From positions 146,938,511-147,002,510 of the forward strand of contig OV884059.1 of NCBI GenBank assembly GCA_930367215.1: a stretch of DNA of 64,000 nucleotides, given 5' to 3'. The translations under genes were made by a program, and so were the position numbers. The notes under the pieces were generated by a model that was not told the DNA's origin, made no database searches, and saw only the letters and a list, made by a program, of their open reading frames with translations. Source of the DNA: Pollenia angustigena. Its lineage: Eukaryota > Arthropoda > Insecta > Diptera > Polleniidae. This document shows, in pieces, positions 34,539 to 46,703 of this stretch (its first letter is position 1; the number at the start of each line of letters is the position of its first letter).

Positions 34539-37003
34539 AACAAGTTAGAGTGCTATATTCGGCTGTGCCGAATCTTTGATACCCTCCACCGACAGTTCGA
34601 ATGTTTAAGGAGTAATATCTGTATGATGTTATTATTATCTTAAACTGTAACGATTTGTTATTAATTATGGTTTAAGGCAACCAAACTGTTTTCCGGTAGA
34701 AGGGTTTATATGGGGCCTAGGGTAAATTATGGACCGATCATCACGAAATTTCACAGCGTCGTTTCTAGTCCTTTAAAACTGTGACGTACTAATTTCTGTT
34801 ATTATAGCATTATTAATTATGGTTTTAGGTGTACTGAACTGTTTTCCGGGAGTAGGGTTTCTATGGGGCCTAGGGTAAATTATGTACCGATCTTCACGAA
34901 ATTTCACAGTATCATTTACAGTCCTATTAAACTGTGACGGGCCAAAATTTGTTATGATTGCATTATTTTTTACGGTTTTAGGCGTACTAAACTGTTTTCC
35001 GGTAGTAGGGTTTATATGGAGCCCAAGGTAAATTATGGACCGATCGTCACGAAATTTTACAGTGTTATTTCTTGTCCTAAAAAACTGTGACGTACCAAAT
35101 TTTGTTACGCTAGCGTTATTTTTTACGGTTTTAGGCGTACTAAACTGTTTTCCGGGAGTAGGGTTTATATGGGGCCCAGGGTAAATTATGGACCGATCTT
35201 CTCGAAATTACACAGTTTTATTTCTTGTCCTATAAAACTTTGATGTACCAAATTTTGTTATGATAGCATTATTTTTTACGGATTTAGGCGTACTAAACTG
35301 TTTTCCGGGAGTAAGGTTTATATGGGGCCCAGGGTAAGTTATGGACCGATCTTCACGAAATAACACAATTTTATTTCTTGTCCAATAAATCTTTGATGTA
35401 CCAAATTTTGTTATGATAGCATTATTTTTTACGTTTTTAGGCGTACTAAGTTGTTTTCCGGGAGTAAAGTTTATATGGGGCCTATGGGAAATTATGAACC
35501 GATCTTCACGAAATTTCAAAGATTTATTTTTAGTTCTATAAAACTTTGATGTACTAAATTTTGTTATGATAGCATTATTTTTTACGTTTTTAGGCGTACT
35601 AAGTTGTTTTCCGGAAGTAGGTTTTATATGGGGCCTATGGTAAATTATGTACCGATCTTCACGAAATTTCACAGTATCATTTAATGCAATCAAAATTTGT
35701 TATGATTGCATTATTTTTTACGGTTTTAGGCGTACTAAACTGTTTTCCGGTAGTAGGGTTTATATGGAGCCCAAGGTAAATTATGGACCGATCGTCACGA
35801 AATTTTACAGTGTTATTTCTTGTCCTAAAAAACTGTGACGTACCAAATTTTGTTACGCTAGCGTTATTTTTTACGGTGTTAGGCGTACTAAACTGTTTTC
35901 CGGGAGTAGGGTTTATATGGGGCCCAGGGTAAATTATGGACCGATCTTCTCGAAATTACACAGTTTTATTTCTTGTCCTATAAAACTTTGATGTACCAAA
36001 TTTTGTTATGATAGCATTATTTTTTACGGATTTAGGCGTACTAAACTGTTTTCCGGGAGTAAGGTTTATATGGGGCCCAGGGTAAGTTATGGACCGATCT
36101 TCACGAAATAACACAATTTTATTTATTGTCCAATAAAACTTTGATGTACCAAATTTTGTTATGATAGCATTATTTTTTACGTTTTTAGGCGTACTAAGTT
36201 GTTTTCCGGGAGTAAAGTTTATATGGGGCCTATGGGAAATTATGAACCGATCTTCACGAAATTTCAAAGATTTATTTTTAGTTCTATAAAACTTTGATGT
36301 ACTAAATTTTGTTATGATAGCATTATTTTTTACGTTTTTAGGCGTACTAAGTTGTTTTCCGGAAGTAGGTTTTATATGGGACCTATGGTAAATTATGGAC
36401 CGAGCTTCACGAAACTTAACAGTTTAATTTCTAGTCCTATGTAACTGTGACTTGCCAAAATTTGTAATGATAGCATTGTTAGTTAGGGTTTTAGGCTTAA
36501 TATACTGTTTTCCGGGAGTAGGGCTTATATGGGGCCTAGGGTAAATTATTGACGGATCTTCACGAAACTTCACAGCGTGATTTCCAGTTGAATAAAACGA
36601 ATTGTTGCGAAATCTTATATCATTCTGTGCATTTTTCCACCATTTATGTTAGTTTTTGTAACAAAATTATCAATTTTTTTTAGGTGGTGGTTCCACATTT
36701 TGATTCATAGCTCAGATCCTATTGAACCGATTTTGCTGAATTTCAATCCCAAACTGCTTAGGATAACTACAAGCAATTTGACACCAAGCTTGTTGATTTC
36801 TTTTGAGTTTTTCGAAAGTGAGCGTGTTTTCAACAGACGGACAGACAGACGGACATGGCTAAATCGACTTAAAATTACTCAAGGACCCAGAATATATATA
36901 CTTTATAGGGTCTGAGATGAATAGTAAAAATGTTTCACACGGAATGGCAAACTGAATATACCCTCTTCACAACTAATTGTGGTGGAGGGTATAAAAAGGG
37001 TTT
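34539..37003 (+). mobile_element. mini-me-like repeat, TATTCGGC subtype, expanded copy
   Basis: It starts ACAAGTTAGAGTGCTATATT and ends GTGGTGGAGGGTATAAAAA, with the GACGGACAGACAGACGGACA run and ATGGCTAAATCGACTTA core at about 36835-36875. It differs from the related copy 28549-29989 by massive tandem expansion of its central module. Confidence 0.7.
34680..36560 (+). repeat. Tandem array, about 13 units of about 153 bp
   Basis: The word GTTTATATGGGGCC or a close variant recurs near 34704, 34856, 35008, 35161, 35314, 35467, 35620, 35757, 35909, 36062, 36215, 36368 and 36521. A higher-order copy is also visible: 34951-35650 is repeated at 35699-36398 (offset 748 bp) with one shortened unit at the join. 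Since 153 is divisible by 3, the - strand stays open for up to 161 codons of repeated 51-residue modules. This is a by-product of the array, not evidence of a gene. Confidence 0.9.
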
Positions 37004-38821
37004 ATCCTATAAACATTTTCGGCCTTGGGCCTACGAGTTTGTTAGTTGTTTCATTGTTTTTATTTTATTGCGCCCAAAAGTGTTTTCCTTATATTTTTAA
37101 TATATACACCCAGAGAAAAAACAACAAAACAATTTTTAAATAAATTAGAATTGTATTAAAAGAAGAAAATTTAAATAGGAAATAAGGCCATGTATGGCTT
37201 TATTTCACTCCTTACAGGAAAATTAAGCCATATGGACTTATTTCTCAATTGTAACAGATTTTGAAAATTATCGATACCTTGACAAATAGAAAAAAGAAAA
37301 TAGTTATGTATTTATAATGTTAAATAGGATCTGGGAATTTAATTCTCATTCGAATTAATATGAAAGTTTATAATATTAAATTTTACTTTTTATAATACTT
37401 ACAATACATTAGTTTATATAATATTATTTTAAAATCTTTATTAAGTAATATTATGGTGCCATAAGGCATTTTGTATAGTGCAACATTAATAATTAATTAT
37501 TAAGGCAATGATTAACATGATTGCATACAACAATTATTAATGTCATGACATATGATAACATTATAACATTAATTAATGAGTTGACATCATTGGCTATTAG
37601 TTGGTAAACGATAAATTTCAAGCAAGCATTAAATGAATATCGAAGCTTGACCGAGATGTAGAGCTTAAGCAAAGATTTCGTTAATTTTGCCTTTTAATTC
37701 TGAAACTCGAGAGTGTTAAGTTACTTTTTAAAATTACTTAAAAGAAGACAAAAAAAAATTGTAAAAAGAGGAAAATTGTTTTATAAAATTAATTGTGTAC
37801 ATAAGTACAACAGTATTTAGAATTAATATACATATTTCATCGATATAACAACGACACATTTTACTTCGAATCTTCATAACAAACAAATTAACTATTTCAA
37901 TAAAACCCAATCAAATTGGTAAGAGCAATTAAAATAATTCCAAATCTTAAAATTTATTTGATATATTGTATCAATAATTTTAATAGGGTTTTAATAAAGG
38001 AATCTTTTTGCATCATTCGCAAAACATGATCACGGTTCAAAGTCCGTCCATTGATATTCGGTTTGAGCAGAAGGCAAATGCATAAAAAAAGAAAAAAAAA
38101 CCATCACTGGAAAAGCAAAAAAAAGAAAATACGTGAAGGAAGAAAAATTGCCGACTGTGCAAATTAATTGAAAAAGAAAAAAATTTTTGTGTTTAAAAAG
38201 TGGTACGCCGAAAATCTTAATTACATCAACCGAATAATTTTACATCGATTTAACTAAGCTTGATTAATATTAATTTTATCATAATCTAAAAGGGTTCATC
38301 ACGTCTACTAAATATCATGTGATCATATAGTTAATTCAAGTATTTCATCATCTATGTAATGTTTTACATCTCATTTGATTAATTTATATGTGCTTATTAA
38401 TTGAACATAGATGTATGTGTAATTTTTTTTATTCAAAAAATTGAATTAGCAAACGAAATGACAAATTAATTTAAAAAGAAAAAAAAGAAAGAAATAACAA
38501 GTGCAATAGCCCAAATTAATGATTTTTGTGTAGCAAAGTTTTGGAAATATTATACTTTTGTTTATATAGTTATTAAGGGTCAGACAGGTTCAAGAACCCT
38601 CCCAATTCCGACGAGCTAAACCCTGTCAAATTTCCAAGCGACTGAACATATCGACCATATTGATTTATATGAAAAAAAAAAATTTTAAATTTGCTACACA
38701 ATGGATTGGGAAATAAGGCCATATGGCTTTATTTCCTATGGCTTTATTGCACGGCACCAGGCAAAATGCCCTTTATCTGCATTTGGGAATATTTAACCAT
38801 TATCGTGACTTATTAATTGAG
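37004..38821. other. AT-rich spacer with AAGGCCAT palindromes
   Basis: No gene is seen. Palindromic AATAAGGCCAT...ATGGCTTTATT motifs lie at 37181-37206, 37221-37246 and 38711-38735 and resemble those at 62.8-63.3 kb. Confidence 0.45.
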
Positions 38822-39250
38822 AAAATAAAAATTTTTAGTTAAAAATAACCATTAAATTAACCAAAAAAATTTTTTGGTTAAAAATAACCATTATCGAAAA
38901 AAATTGATTTTTTTTGGTTATCATGTATGAAAAAATTTGAAAGGTTTATTGTTGTCACCAAGTTTGTATATACATATATGTATATATACATATGTACATT
39001 ATATATTGTTTAGATATCAAACTCAAAATATACAATATTTTGTCTGTAGTAACCAAAAAAAAAAATAAAAAAAATTTTATTATGGTTATTTTCAACCAAT
39101 TTTTTTTTTTTTGGTTTTTAAAATGGTTATTTTCGACCAAAAAATTTTTAGGTCTATATTACGATTATTTATAACCAAAAAATATATCTCATTTCAATTG
39201 GTAAATATAACCAAAATAAAATATATTACTTGTTTATGGTTGATTATAAC

Positions 39251-40152
39251 CAGGGAAACCAGAAATATGCTCTAAAAACCCGTTTTTTGCGCATTAAATA
39301 TGCAGTAAAAACTTAAAATTATGTCCCAAAAAATTTACTGCCTGTTCATCTATTTGCGAACGATGACTTCTATCGCTTGTAAAAGAAAAACAATATTTTA
39401 TTATTTGTTTTTCCTTTAAATGTTAGTTAAGCGATCGAAGTCTTCGTTCGCAAATAGATGAAGAGGCAGTTAAAATTGATAATTTTAAAACAAAATATTC
39501 AACAATTTATTAACAGTTACATTTAATAAAAACAATCCTAAAATTATAATCGGTAAAGCCCAAACACCATAGTATTTACAAACGAATTTTTGAGATTTTT
39601 AGGCGAATTCTATCTAAATACCAACATAATAAGATGGTTAACGGACACAAAGAGTCTTATTTGGAAAGGTGCTTTTATGGGAAATATGTAAAATTATAGA
39701 CCGATTCGCACCATTTACATAGACTTCGTCCTTAGTACAATTAAAATTGATTTACCAAATTTGCTGCAATTATCTACAAGATAGCAACTTGTACTTTGCG
39801 CACAAGGTAAACATAAACAGATAACCAGCCAGACGGACGGATGGACATCTTTAGATCACTTTAAAAAGTGTTGGAGTGAAGCAACACGTTGGGTAACAGA
39901 TATTTATTTAAAACTGAATTTCGCAAAAAAATATGCTTAAAAAGACAAAATATGCGCTATAAACTTAAAAAAATGCTACAAAAAAGCTCAGTTAACTTAA
40001 TTATGCAAAAAATGCTGCAAACAGTAAAATATGCAAAATATACACTTACAAATCGATGCCAAAATTCAGAAAAAGCTTTAAAACGGATAAATATATAGCC
40101 TTCATTGGTCGCAGCAGGAAAAACATGCAATTGCATATTTATGGTTTCCCTG
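39251..40152. mobile_element. hAT-type element (CAGGGAAACCA ends), copy A
   Basis: A 902-bp element with ends CAGGGAAACCA and TGGTTTCCCTG and perfect 8-bp duplications attataac at 39243-39250 and 40153-40160. It includes a mini-me-like fragment (GACGGACGGATGGACATC near 39835). The 69-codon frame inside is not a gene. The duplicate is at 48421-49322. Confidence 0.9.
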
Positions 40153-40187
40153 ATTATAACCATTACGTAAATGTATCAGTAATAATT

Positions 40188-40564
40188 GAAGCACAGCCGC
40201 GAATAACGTTGTAAACGCCACATTTTGCAAAAACTGTTTTTTAGCGGATAACCGTTAACCTTACTCTCTTACACAGTTTAAACATCAAATCACCAAAAAT
40301 TAATCACCTTAACGTCTTCAAAATGTCCAGTCAGCCAGTTGAAGAACGTTGTAAGTTACTATTTAAATGATGTAACCGAAATGGTCCTGCAGTGCGGAAT
40401 AATGTTTTAAAAGCCTTTTGCATAAAAGTTTTTATTATCATTATTTTTAATAATAGAAAAAAACGTTTTTTAAAACAAGTAATCCTGCCTGTCAAAAAAC
40501 GTTTTTTTGCTCTCCTGAAAAATTATGATTTTGTAACTTAAAACGTTATTCGCGGTTGTGCTTC
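40188..40564. mobile_element. MITE with GAAGCACAGCCGCGAATAAC ends, 4-bp AATT duplication
   Basis: A 377-bp element. Both ends carry GAAGCACAGCCGCGAATAAC or its close complement, and AATT lies at 40184-40187 and 40565-40568. It belongs to a four-copy family in this window (see 49358, 50698, 52223). Confidence 0.85.
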
Positions 40565-41048
40565 AATTGTTAAATCTGATTTTTTTTATCGTTTATCTTA
40601 TAACTGTTACGTTCCTGATTTAAATACATTTACTTTTAACAATTGCTTATTCTTGTTGTTTGCATTTAAGCCCATTGCACACATACATATGTAAACTCAG
40701 GCTTTACTAGTACTATTTGCTCTCTTAAATAGTATTTTCCATCACAATAGATCTCTTGCCACCTTGTTGGTATTGTATTTCTTTAGTTTACGCGCAAATT
40801 TAGTACGGTTCGGTTGTATTGTGATAGTAGTTCATTAAAATCAATAAAAAATTGGTAAAAAGAATTAAATTTCAAAATATTTTTGCATTAAACTGTTAAG
40901 AAATGTATATTTAATATGTTTGTGTTAAAAAAATTTTGAAAATGCTTTGTAAAAGTAGAGAAAAAAGTGTTCAAAGTTTGGTACAATTGTAAATTCATGC
41001 CGGTCGGTCGTTGAATTTCTTCTATCCCACCATTCGTTTTGTTATGAT

Positions 41049-42306
41049 CAGTGTTACCACCAGCAAGATTCAAAATTACACTTGAGATGAAACAAAATTA
41101 CCCGATTTAAATGAAATTACACCTGATATAAAATTTAAGTTTTATTTAATAAAAATACATTTACAAAGAAGCAACACAAAACAAACTCATTAAAACAAGA
41201 TCAATATTAGTCAAACTGTTAATTTTATTTAAATAAATAAAAAATAGCATTAAAGACTTACAAAAATTAATAAAACTGCTAAAATAATGAGTTTAACTTC
41301 CACATTTGGTTGATATATCTTGGGAAGGTTTAAAATGTTCTTTGTCTTGCTTTATAATGGATGCTTTTTAGCCCCATAGAGCTTACGAAAGGTTAGCTGT
41401 CAAATGAGCTGTCATACTGTTTTCACTTTTTGATCAGGCATATCATCATGAATAGATTCATGCTTGAACAACGCCACTAATTTATCCAAATATACTTTGA
41501 AAATCAGCCATCGATTTTCGCAACTTAAAGGTGACTTCATGACTTAAATGACGCAAATTTTTTTTACAAATGAAGGCGATGTGTTGATTTAGAGAAAATA
41601 AACTGTCAATTAGACTTCCAGGTCGTGCGATGTGACACTTATTGATTGTTTTCCGTAGGGTTATGAAGTCAGTGGTTAATGCTGATAAACCAGCAACAAT
41701 CGGTGTCTTGGAGGTCAACATTGTTCATTTTATTCGAAAAAGAGAAACAAAATTGGACGTCTGTAATGCGTTTCGACAAGGACAGGCGCGGTGCTATTTG
41801 TTTTAAATCAGTTTCAAATGGTTATGCCGTGTATCAATCTGCGATTAAAATTATTTTAAATTTTTGTGTTGTCTACCATTTTAAGTTTCATGGTCTTAAA
41901 AAATACCCTTTAAATTAATAAAATTAATTATATGTTGCTATATTGGAAACATATCTTCCCACAGGCAAGTTTTTAGTTTGAATAACTTTTTTCAATAAAC
42001 TTCAGGTTCTAAATCACTATGATAGGCATCTTTATCCAAATCTAAGCGTCCATCTTGTTTAATAATTGAAGTCGTTTCTTAAAAAGAAACCGAGACTTTG
42101 GTTCAGAAGGATGTGCATTTCTTAGCAACAATATTTTAAAAGCAATAAATGTCATCATTGAAATCGAATCTTGATTTTATTTAGGCATCTGAAGTAAAAA
42201 TTTCAAATTATACCTAAATAACACCTAAGAGAAATTACCCACGCTCTACCCACGACCGTAAAAATTATACTAAATTCGGGTAATTACCCACAAGGTGGCA
42301 ACACTG
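41049..42306. mobile_element. hAT-type element (CAGTGTTACCACC ends) with known empty site
   Basis: A 1258-bp element with ends CAGTGTTACCACC and GGTGGCAACACTG. Perfect 8-bp duplications gttatgat lie at 41041-41048 and 42307-42314. The duplicated copies retain the unoccupied site with one gttatgat at 50211-50218 and 51736-51743. A 79-codon - strand frame (41482-41721) inside might be a transposase scrap, but I do not recognise it. Confidence 0.95.
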
Positions 42307-42525
42307 GTTATGATGCTTTTGCATTGTGTGGGGAAAGCAAGTGGAAATAAGAAAACATTGCTAAAAATTAAAGGAAGATGGCAGTGCAAGCCACAATAAA
42401 AGCTTTATACATAATTTGTGCTTGAAAAAAGCTTATTAGATTTTTAAATAAAAAAAGCGTTTAAAAAAAAAAAAGTAAATGTTATTTAAAATTTAATTAA
42501 ATCTTGTTTATATTAAATGCTACTC

Positions 42526-43201
42526 AGGTATGTGATGAAAAACGATCGTTTTAAAAATTATCGTTTTAAGCAGGTGGTATGAATTTCGACCGATTTTAAA
42601 ATAACTATAGGAAAACAGAGGAAATGTATTATAAATTAATTTTTAAAGATACTGAAAACGATATTATCGTTTTCAAATCGGTTTGTTTTCAAAATCGTTT
42701 TTCATCTCATAATTGATTAAAAAGTGTTAAAACCATAAGATACATTTTAATAAAATATTTCCATTCAATTCAAAAAATATATGGAAAATCATTAAAAAGT
42801 GAGTGTGAAAGAAAAATATAATAACAAATTTTGTAACCAGAAATAGGTATATTAAAAATGTATGTAAGTAAATGTATTTATTTAATTTTTATTTATTGAC
42901 ATTTTATATACATTCGACCTTTTTACAACTAAAATTCAATTGTTAAAATCAACCCAGAGAAAAAGGTTTGAGAGCTGTGCTTGACATCAAATACATTTTT
43001 TATCAAAGATTTGACTGATAAAACAAATTATACATTCTAAAATTAGGAAATCGAATATTATATAATTTTGTTAATAAATATATACTTCTGATATTTCAAG
43101 CCCAAATTATTGACGGAAATATATTCACATTTTTGTTATTATGTATGTATTGCACAAAAATAATCCATTAATTTGTATGTAATGCATGTTTTGCTTGGCA
43201 C
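42526..43201. other. AT-rich spacer
   Basis: I see no gene and no repeat boundary other than the end of duplication copy A. Confidence 0.4.
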
Positions 43202-43516
43202 GCCCTGCAAATAATATTGGACCACCTGATCCATTTTGATAAAATGGACTACTCCAAGGACTGGTCCGATGTAATGCAAGCATGGACCATGTCATTGTTA
43301 GAAAGTATTTGTAGTGAGACGACATGTCTTCGTTTTTTAACGACGTGCTTTCGTTTTAAACGATGTCCTCCCCTAGGAGATCGTAATGCTAAATTAGGGT
43401 AGCCAGATTTTAAATTCGGAAAAACAGTACATTGAATACAAAAAAACAGTACAATCAAGAAAAAAACAGTACATTTTTTTTGACGACAACATTACCATTT
43501 GTTTTAATAAGTAACC

Positions 43517-43632
43517 CCCAATTTCACCAAGTTCAGCTATAATTAACTATCAGTTCAAGCTGTCAAAACATATTGTAAGCTGGAAGTTAAAGTAATAGTT
43601 AGTTTTAACTGAACTTGGTGAAATTGGGGTAA
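43517..43632. repeat. Hairpin MITE CCAATTTCACCAAGTTCAGC, copy 1
   Basis: The two halves are inverted: CCCAATTTCACCAAGTTCAG at the left and CTGAACTTGGTGAAATTGGG at the right, around an AACTATCAGTTCAAG centre. About 115 bp, non-coding. Confidence 0.8.
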
Positions 43633-44032
43633 ATATTTTAAACTTTTGATTGAATATGCAACAACAATTATATAAAGAAAGAAATACACTTAAAATGTGT
43701 AACGTCAAAGGAATTATTTCCAGTTTATGGCATTTCATAAATATACATATGAAATTACTCCATTTGCGTTTAAAAAGCAAACACCACAAACGAAGCATTT
43801 GGCCAGGAAAACCATAACATTACTGTAAGCCATATAAGAAAGGAGAAAAGCCTTACTTAGCTCAACACAATCAACTCATTGATTTTGTAAGTACGATTTT
43901 CTTTAAACATATTCGTATTTAAAGCAATTTTCACTATACACATAGTTGCACAAATCATATAGAATTTGAGAAAATGTTTGTTTCCTAAATTAATTTTCCA
44001 ATTTTAAATAATTTTTAAATTATTTACGGCTA

Positions 44033-44134
44033 ATTTTACCAAGTTCAGCTATAATTAACTATTACTAAAACAATAGGTTTTTTGACTTTTATAATGAAAG
44101 TTAATTAAACCTGAACTTGCTGAAATTGGCCTAG
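44033..44134. repeat. Hairpin MITE, copy 2
   Basis: The same design as 43517-43632 with more substitutions: TTTTACCAAGTTCAGCTATA at the left, CCTGAACTTGCTGAAATTGG at the right. Confidence 0.7.
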
Positions 44135-44927
44135 ATTAATGGCCCAAAAAAAATAGTTTGGTTTATTTTTATTTCACAAAATCTGAAAATATTTAAAATC
44201 AAGTGCAATTGAAAACGATATTTTTAAAAAAATTTTTGTAAAAATTTACTTATCTTTTTCTTATTTCAGTAGTTTAGGTAAAGAAAAGTGGTCCTCAAAG
44301 GTATTAGGTATTTTTATAAATTTTGAACACGGATTATTTTCCAAATTTGTTTGTTTTCAATTTTACGTGATTTCGATTTCCAGAACATGCCAGAAAATTA
44401 AAAAAGTTCTAAAAATTAACGATAACTGTTTTGGAATAAGTATTTTTTAGTACTTAAAAAAATTTAGATTTTATTTTTGTCTTTCTCAGGTGTGGAAAGG
44501 GAAAGACTATTGGAAAATATACCACTGCTACGAGCCACCTATTACAATTTAGATTTCTACTGTGTATTTATGAGAAAACAATGACCACAGCGTAAAAACT
44601 CTTATTATTTTAGAACTTTTTTTTTTAACACAACATAATTTTTTGTAAGCCAGTTCTGTTAAATATAGACTGAGCAAAAAAAAAACAGTACAGAAAAAAG
44701 TACAAAGTGTAAAAAACAGTACATTTGCGTACTGTTTCAGGAGTTGTGCATAAAACAGTACAATTGCAAAAAATCAGTACATGTACTGCTTAAAACAGTA
44801 CGTATGGCAACCCTATGTTAAATAGACCATGCTTTTCCATACGTTTGGGTTACTTTTTGACTAATCCTAGTCCCTAGTGGGCTACTCTTTACACGCGTGT
44901 TTGGACTGGTCCTATTATTTGCAGGGC

Positions 44928-45448
44928 AGTTTATGATTACGCGATGACCGGCTGCCATATAATACTAGCAACACGAATTTGTGTTAGAGTCTAAACACAT
45001 AAAATCCTCCAGTATGACATTAGAGTCCAGTTTTAATTTTAAAAATTTTAAACACTTCTAATTGCTTCGGTTAATTCTGTTAAAAGATTGTTTGTGTTAC
45101 AATGACTCATTCTGCAAAAAATTTATTACCGAATTTCTGATTTTGTACTGTATTTAAAGAAATTAATGCTAAAAGGAAAAAATATTTTACTAAACACATA
45201 CCATTTGTATATGAGACAAAACAAATAATTATAAACATAATTATTTATTACCGAATGAATACCCTAGTGTTAACCATAACAAAGCGCTTTGAAAAATATT
45301 TGTGATTTATGTTAATTTGGCATACTTTTTAGATGTTTTTTGATTTTGCTATGTGAACCTATAATAATACTTTTTTTCTGTTATATACACAAGAAAAGTT
45401 TCGGCTTTGCTGTCACTTATATTTTCGATGCTTTTATTTTGTTTTTAA
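44928..45448. other. AT-rich spacer
   Basis: No gene or repeat recognised. Confidence 0.4.
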
Positions 45449-46634
45449 TACTACATTTACATTAGGCCGAAATCTTGTAGATTTGATTTGAAATCTAGTG
45501 CGTTTACATTATACTTTTTTGACATTAGCGAAATTTTGTTTTTATAACAAAACAACTGACTAAAAGTTTTTTCATTACACATACAAACACAAAAAGAAAT
45601 TTACATTTAAAAATTTGCATTACCTTTTATTAATAATCAACGATATTTATTTTATCAATATTATTCGTCTTTTTTATATTTTTACAGTTTTTATTAAACT
45701 TTTTAATTTTTTTTTAACAATTTTTGTTTTGTCTTTTTTTAACTTTATTGAAAAAACCATACTTTATTGAAAAAACCATAGTTGCATCATTAAGTGAGGG
45801 GTATAGAATCAAAGACTGCAAAGTCCACTTTTTTCACAAACGTAACTAAAAATGCCATTTAGTTGTATTTAATGAATGCTTCCAATTAGTGAATATTACA
45901 TTACCAGAAACACTTTTATCCCATAAAAAAGTATGATCAAAAATTAAGAATTGATGCAAAAACGGCAAAGTCCATTGGACATTGTCGTTTTTGCAATGAT
46001 CACAGTTTGTTAAGCTCTTTTTCTCTCAACTATTTTCGAAAATGCAGGCTATTTTTTTTATTTTTTTCCTTTTTGCAAAACAAAACTAAAAAGAAATTAA
46101 AAATATAACAAATTTTTTTTATATGAAGCAGTTTGGCTTATTGTTCATTTTATAACTTTGTCTTTAGTCGTAATTATGGAGCTAAGTTGTTATGAAGTTC
46201 CTCCAAATCAATCAAGAAAAAACTAAGCCTTTGTTAAGTTTAAGAATTTTATAACTACTGATTTTTTTAAGTACTTGCCCACGCTAAAAAAGCAGCAATT
46301 TCCATTTGATTAGATCAAACACAGCAATGTCCAATTTTATTATTATAATTGCCAGCAAACCGCTATATCGATTTGGTTGAAACTTGCGTCATATCTTCAT
46401 CATATTCTTATTTACTGAATATCATGATATACAATTCATAAATATGAATATACTTTGAGCTAGAGGTTTTTACTATTTATTACGAAAACTATAAATGTGG
46501 ACTTTGCAGTCTTTGATTCTATGCCCCTCAAGTACTACTAGATTTTGGGTAGATTTCGTCGAAATCTATTAAAAACAACTAGATTTGGCTCGAAATCTCG
46601 TAAGTACTAGATATGGCGTAGTGTAAATGTAGTA
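45449..46634. mobile_element. Inverted-repeat element with TAA duplication
   Basis: Ends TACTACATTTACA and TGTAAATGTAGTA (perfect 13 bp), with TAA at 45446-45448 and 46635-46637. A 3-bp TWA target would fit the PIF/Harbinger group, but no transposase is present. Subterminal GAAATCTNGTAGAT words are also inverted. A second MITE lies inside. Confidence 0.75.
45796..46529. mobile_element. MITE (GAGGGGTATAGAATCAAAGA ends), 4-bp AAGT duplication
   Basis: A 734-bp element with inverted ends extending over about 36 bp (GAGGGGTATAGAATCAAAGA, then CTGCAAAGTCCAC). AAGT lies at 45792-45795 and 46530-46533. The interior repeats AAAGTCCA / GGACATTGTCG words. It sits within 45449-46634. Confidence 0.85.
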
Positions 46635-46703
46635 TAAGCAACAACCTGTGCTTATTGTATTGCTTGCATTGTTTTCCTCTCTTAATTGATTTGTGTTTCA
46701 AAC

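Larger units (their letters stand above)
38822..42525 (+). repeat. Segmental duplication, copy A
   Basis: Collinear with and apparently almost identical to 48011-50467 (offset 9170 bp over most of its length). Differences seen: about 20 extra bases near 38900, the 1258-bp hAT insertion 41049-42306 plus its 8-bp duplication, and a poly-A difference near 42462. It starts with a cluster of GGTTAAAAATAACC words. No host gene. Confidence 0.9.
43395..44815. mobile_element. hAT-type element (TAGGGTAGCCA / TGGCAACCCTA)
   Basis: A 1421-bp element. The 8-mers tgctaaat (43387-43394) and tgttaaat (44816-44823) differ at one base. Subterminal AAAACAGTACA words repeat at both ends in inverted fashion. No transposase recognised. 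It contains two small hairpin MITEs. Confidence 0.8.
43202..44927. mobile_element. Inverted-repeat element (GCCCTGCAAATAATA ends)
   Basis: Left end GCCCTGCAAATAATATTGGA and right end TATTATTTGCAGGGC are inverted over about 15 bp plus a GGACCA / TGGTCC block. No convincing target duplication. It carries the hAT-type element 43395-44815 as a later insertion. Confidence 0.6.

Noticed and set aside
35208..35693. 161-codon - strand frame with 51-residue repeats
   Set aside because: It lies entirely in the 153-bp tandem array; openness follows from the repeat length and no domain is recognised.
34680..36560. CRISPR-like array
   Set aside because: Units are long, contiguous, diverged and eukaryotic in context, with no spacer structure.
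40888..41073. Small frames in duplicated segments (also 39889-40098, 49059-49268, 50896-51105, 52421-52630)
   Set aside because: The identical repeated frames merely reflect DNA duplication and sit inside MITE or hAT sequence.
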